A DNA stretch of 8,348 nt, from the NCBI GenBank assembly GCA_964453855.1, contig CAYVRN010000092.1, positions 1-8,348 of the forward strand, written 5' to 3'. Under the pieces are notes generated by a model that worked only from the letters and a program-made list of their open reading frames with translations, made no database searches and was not told where the DNA came from. Source of the stretch: JASMHC01 sp964453855. GTDB lineage: Bacteria; Pseudomonadota; Alphaproteobacteria; Rhodobacterales; Rhodobacteraceae. Positions 5,803-8,348 of this stretch are shown in pieces (the first letter of the stretch is position 1; every line of letters begins with the position of its first letter). A program made the position numbers and the translations under genes.

Positions 5803-6340
5803 GATAAATCCTTTGATGATTGCCCCTCCGGCTGTCTTCGCCGGGCTCGCCATTATGTTTTACTTTGGGGTTCTGAACAGTGGAGGCAACCGAGAGTTGC
5901 CGTCTACTTTTATCGGTAAGCCAGCGCCGCTAGTCACCGAGGAAACGCTAGGGGATTATCCTGGGATCACTATGGATGTACTGGCGGCTGGAGAGGTCAC
6001 AATTGTCAACTTCTGGGCAAGCTGGTGCCCCCCTTGCCGCGCAGAGCATCCAAAGCTGATCGAATTGGCCGAGAGCGGCGTTCATCTAGTTGGGATCAAC
6101 TTCAATGATCGCGAGAAAGATGCACTCAAATATCTTGCGGACGAAAGCAATCCCTTTGATGCGATAGCCTTTGATCCGACTGGGCGCACGTCGTTCGATT
6201 GGGGCGTTTCCGCTCCGCCTGAAACTTTTATCCTTGATGGTGACGGAATGGTTATGTTCAAATTCATTGGTCCGCTGGTCGGCGATGATTATGATCAGCG
6301 ATTTGCGCCTGAATTGGAAAAGGCTTTAGCAGCCAACTAG
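5795..6340 (+). CDS. ccmG: Periplasmic thiol:disulfide oxidoreductase CcmG (DsbE/HelX)
   Basis: CcmG is a membrane-anchored thioredoxin-like protein that keeps apocytochrome c heme-binding cysteines reduced, with electrons from CcdA or DsbD. The 181-residue product has an N-terminal uncleaved anchor at about 8-25, then a thioredoxin fold: the active site is WASWCPPC at 74-81 with cysteines at 78 and 81, followed by RAEHPKL. The cis-proline region reads GVSAPPETFILDGDG at 137-151, where E. coli CcmG has GVYGAPETFLID. The length is typical. The start at 5795 overlaps the ccmD stop by eight bases. The gene ends the plus-strand set: its TAG lies in a CTAG shared with the stop of the convergent AEC transporter gene. 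Confidence 0.96.
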   Translation: MAKINPLMIAPPAVFAGLAIMFYFGVLNSGGNRELPSTFIGKPAPLVTEETLGDYPGITMDVLAAGEVTIVNFWASWCPPCRAEHPKLIELAESGVHLVGINFNDREKDALKYLADESNPFDAIAFDPTGRTSFDWGVSAPPETFILDGDGMVMFKFIGPLVGDDYDQRFAPELEKALAAN

Positions 6341-7266
6341 CCCAAAACAGCCAACCAAACCCATATTGTCAGGATGCTGCCAGCCGTTCCGAATAGGACG
6401 CTAGAGGCGGCGACCCTACGGGCGCGTCCATACATGTCCGCGAACAGATAGGTGTTAACCCCCGGTGCCATTGCGGCGGTCAACACCGCGGAACGAAACG
6501 CTTCTTTCGACAGCCCTGATATTGATCCGAAAACATATACCACGACAGGATGCACGATCATGGACATCGCGCACACAAAGACAATTGTCCTTATATCCCC
6601 CTCTGGCCGGTACCGATACAGAACGCCGCCCAATCCGAATAGCGCCGCCGGCAAAGCTGCACGGATCATCATCTCCAACGAGTCTGTGAAGACTTGCGGC
6701 AACGGAACTCCTAGTAAATTAACAACGAAACCGGCAGTAATTCCCAGTATGAGAGCATTCCGGAAAATCGCATTCAGAACTTTTTTTACCAGCAAAACGC
6801 TGGGTGCGCCTTTGGCTCCAACAACCTCCATAACAGTAATGCCTAACGCGTAGCAAAACGGCGCGTGAAATGCGACTATCACATAGTTTGAGCCCAAGGC
6901 ATCGGGCCCGTACGCGCGTTCTGTGATCGGCAACCCTAGAAGAACCGAGTTCGAGAAAAGGCCTATAAAGCCAATCGCAACGCTATCTTCCCAATCCCGT
7001 TTGAATATAACTCGCGCGCCAAGGGTCGCAGCCGCAAAGCTGATCGTTGCCCCAGCATAGAAGCTAAACAGCAACGCAGGTTGTAGACTGCTTGAAAGGT
7101 CAAGGGACGCGATAGCAGAAAAAAGAAGACAGGGAATCGCAAATTTCTGCGTGAATAGCATCAAGGCATCCGTGGCGGTTTCTGGAAAAAACCCACGCCA
7201 AACGGCAATATAGCCAAATCCAATGACCAGAAAAACCGGGAGGATAACCTCGACCAGAGCCTGCAT
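6337..7266 (-). CDS. AEC (auxin efflux carrier) family transporter
   Basis: A 309-residue, very hydrophobic protein with about ten membrane segments in two halves of five, as in the AEC family (named for plant auxin carriers; bacterial members include malonate permeases). Family landmarks are the broken-helix motif NSVLLGLPI at 106-114 in the first half and AAMAPGVNTYLFADMYG at 264-280 in the second, plus the N-terminal GFGYIAVWRGFFP at about 16-28. The substrate cannot be told from sequence; a small organic acid is the family's usual range. The ATG abuts the stop of the MBL gene (TAA then ATG, no gap) and has no good ribosome site, so translation probably depends on the upstream gene. It runs convergent to ccmG and shares CTAG with it. 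Confidence 0.9.
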   Translation of the reverse strand: MQALVEVILPVFLVIGFGYIAVWRGFFPETATDALMLFTQKFAIPCLLFSAIASLDLSSSLQPALLFSFYAGATISFAAATLGARVIFKRDWEDSVAIGFIGLFSNSVLLGLPITERAYGPDALGSNYVIVAFHAPFCYALGITVMEVVGAKGAPSVLLVKKVLNAIFRNALILGITAGFVVNLLGVPLPQVFTDSLEMMIRAALPAALFGLGGVLYRYRPEGDIRTIVFVCAMSMIVHPVVVYVFGSISGLSKEAFRSAVLTAAMAPGVNTYLFADMYGRARRVAASSVLFGTAGSILTIWVWLAVLG

Positions 7267-8070
7267 TTAGTCGGAAACCTGATATGTCAAAACAAGACCA
7301 TCATAAGCAGGATGTATGTGGTCAGGTGTTTCCTGGTTCACCGCATCATAATCAAGATCTATGTGCATATTTGTAAGGATGGCCGTTTTCGGTCGCGCCC
7401 GCTCTATCCACTCTAGGCTTTTGTCCAGATGCGCATGGGTCGGGTGCGGTGCTCTGCGTAGAGCATCTAAAATCCAACACTTTAGCCCCACAAGATGCAC
7501 CCAGCTGGCGTCGTAAATTTCAGCAACATCAGGCATATACGCCACGTCTTCAACCCGAAACCCAAGTGCATCAATAGACCCGTGGTTCACGTCAATCGGT
7601 GTTAGTTTGATTGCGCCGCCTGCCCCATTTATTGTGACGTCGCCACGAATTGTATTCATCTCAAGGATCGGCGGATAAGGACTGTCAGAGGGTTGAACGA
7701 AGGCGTACCCAAATCTCGACAACAGAGCGTCCTGAGTCGCCCCGTCGGCCCATACCTGAAGACGTTTTCGCGTATTGAACACAATCTGACGTAAATCGTC
7801 CAATCCATGAACGTGGTCCGCATGTGAATGAGTGTAAACCACAGCGTCCAATTCACCGATACCGGCCTCTACCAATTGTCCACGCATATCGGGGCCACTG
7901 TCGATAAGAACGCACGTGGTTCCGTTCTCGTTTTCTTTTTCAATTAAAAGGGAACAGCGCGAACGTCGGTTTTTAGGATTTGAGGGATCACATGCCCCCC
8001 AGTGGCCTCCCAAGCGAGGGACACCGCCAGATGACCCGCATCCTAATATCCTAAACCTCAACTCTGCCAT
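7267..8070 (-). CDS. MBL-fold metallo-hydrolase, PhnP-like (COG1235 type)
   Basis: A 267-residue cytoplasmic metal-dependent hydrolase of the metallo-beta-lactamase fold. The start RFRILGCGSSGGVPRLGG (5-22) is typical of the PhnP/RNase Z-like branch. The metal site is complete: HSHADH at 81-86, followed by GLDDLR, then H163 in VNHG, D181 in MPD, and H236 in NMH. PhnP itself is a phosphodiesterase for cyclic ribose phosphate in the C-P lyase pathway, but no phosphonate gene is near, so the natural substrate here is unknown. The ATG at 8070 overlaps the tatD stop by one base (TAATG) and has AAAGGG at 8078-8083 seven bases upstream. A TTG at 8103 in frame would add 11 residues lying inside tatD and is rejected. 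Confidence 0.93.
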   Translation of the reverse strand: MAELRFRILGCGSSGGVPRLGGHWGACDPSNPKNRRSRCSLLIEKENENGTTCVLIDSGPDMRGQLVEAGIGELDAVVYTHSHADHVHGLDDLRQIVFNTRKRLQVWADGATQDALLSRFGYAFVQPSDSPYPPILEMNTIRGDVTINGAGGAIKLTPIDVNHGSIDALGFRVEDVAYMPDVAEIYDASWVHLVGLKCWILDALRRAPHPTHAHLDKSLEWIERARPKTAILTNMHIDLDYDAVNQETPDHIHPAYDGLVLTYQVSD

Positions 8071-8348
8071 TATGCGGCCCTTTGATATTCGGCAACTTTC
8101 CAAAAGAGACGATCAAAGTTTGCCTGAGTTTGCGCGGCAAATGTTGGCAGATCTATGCCGAAAACGTCTGCGCCAATTTTTGCTGTGTGGACCGTATAGG
8201 CCGGTTCATTGCGTCTTCCCCGATGAGGCGGAGGCGCAAGATAGGGCGCGTCGGTTTCAAGGAGAATGCGATCAATAGGAGCCGCCGCAAAAACATCGCG
8301 AACCTCTTGGGATTTCGGGAATGCCGCGATACCTGACATCGACAAATA
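8070..8348 (-). CDS. TatD-family metal-dependent hydrolase (DNase), C-terminal part
   Basis: Only the last 92 codons are in the window; the frame stays open through the right edge, so the gene starts beyond it. The visible part carries the C-terminal signature of TatD hydrolases: SGIAAF near the edge, then IDRILLETDAPYLAPPPHRG with the metal-binding aspartate encoded near 8250-8252, then RRNEP and the closing helix with QANFDRLF. TatD proteins are TIM-barrel metal-dependent nucleases, usually about 260-270 residues, so about a third is seen. TatD is not part of the Tat translocase despite its name. Its stop overlaps the MBL gene start by one base. A false short start (TTG at 8345) should not be taken as the real N-terminus. 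Confidence 0.93.
   Translation of the reverse strand, partial: YLSMSGIAAFPKSQEVRDVFAAAPIDRILLETDAPYLAPPPHRGRRNEPAYTVHTAKIGADVFGIDLPTFAAQTQANFDRLFWKVAEYQRAA
8078..8083 (-). promoter_or_regulatory. Ribosome binding site fixing the MBL gene start
   Basis: On the minus strand AAAGGG lies seven bases before ATG 8070, within the 3' end of the tatD-family gene. It supports the start at 8070 and coupling with tatD. Confidence 0.5.

Noticed and set aside
6322..6334. GGCT/AGCC hairpin near the convergent junction as a terminator of the minus-strand operon
   Set aside because: Read on the minus strand it is followed by TTTT, but the stem is only four pairs and lies inside ccmG; too weak to support.
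8071..8103. Eleven-codon N-terminal extension of the MBL gene from a TTG
   Set aside because: The extension is inside the tatD coding end and does not fit the family N-terminus; ATG 8070 has AAAGGG upstream.
1..8348. Mobile elements, CRISPR arrays, defence genes or a new multi-gene system
   Set aside because: No transposase, integrase, direct-repeat array or unfamiliar gene cluster is present. Every sizeable gene belongs to a recognised family in a plausible chromosomal setting.

Overview
The window reads as ordinary chromosomal DNA of an alphaproteobacterium, most likely a member of the Rhodobacterales (Roseobacter group). The protein sequences, the hel/ccm gene order known from Rhodobacter and the moderate GC content (roughly half, by eye) point that way. 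Genus cannot be decided. I see no mobile element, CRISPR array, prophage gene or sign of recent transfer, and no convincing undescribed multi-gene system.

Layout. A tRNA-Phe(GAA) gene on the minus strand is cut by the left edge (1-48). A 221-base divergent intergenic region follows (49-269). It holds a good candidate promoter for the tRNA with A/T tracts upstream, an inverted repeat, and a 35-codon open frame that ends 10 bases before yajC. From 270 to 6340 nine genes run on the plus strand with almost no gaps: yajC, secD, secF, a small Mth938-like gene, ccmA, ccmB, ccmC, ccmD (52 codons) and ccmG. From the right edge, three tightly coupled genes run on the minus strand: the 3' part of a tatD-family gene, a PhnP-like metallo-beta-lactamase-fold hydrolase, and an AEC-family transporter. 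The two gene sets meet tail to tail on a shared CTAG that supplies both stop codons, with no space for a terminator between them.

How the genes work together. YajC-SecD-SecF is the accessory membrane complex that helps the SecYEG/SecA translocon use the proton motive force. The ccmABCD-ccmG block makes part of the System I cytochrome c maturation machinery: CcmAB with CcmC and CcmD loads and releases heme on CcmE, and CcmG reduces the apocytochrome heme-binding cysteines in the periplasm. Apocytochromes reach the periplasm through Sec, so export and heme attachment are served from one likely transcription unit. CcmE, CcmF and CcmH are not in the window. The Mth938-like gene between the two blocks is related to the mitochondrial complex I assembly factor NDUFAF3; its bacterial role is the main open question here. 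The minus-strand genes (TatD nuclease, MBL-fold hydrolase, AEC transporter) look like an unrelated housekeeping operon.

Points that change a naive annotation: secF starts at 2239, ccmG at 5795 and the MBL gene at 8070, not at the longer TTG extensions, and the short ccmD gene at 5644-5802 is easily missed.
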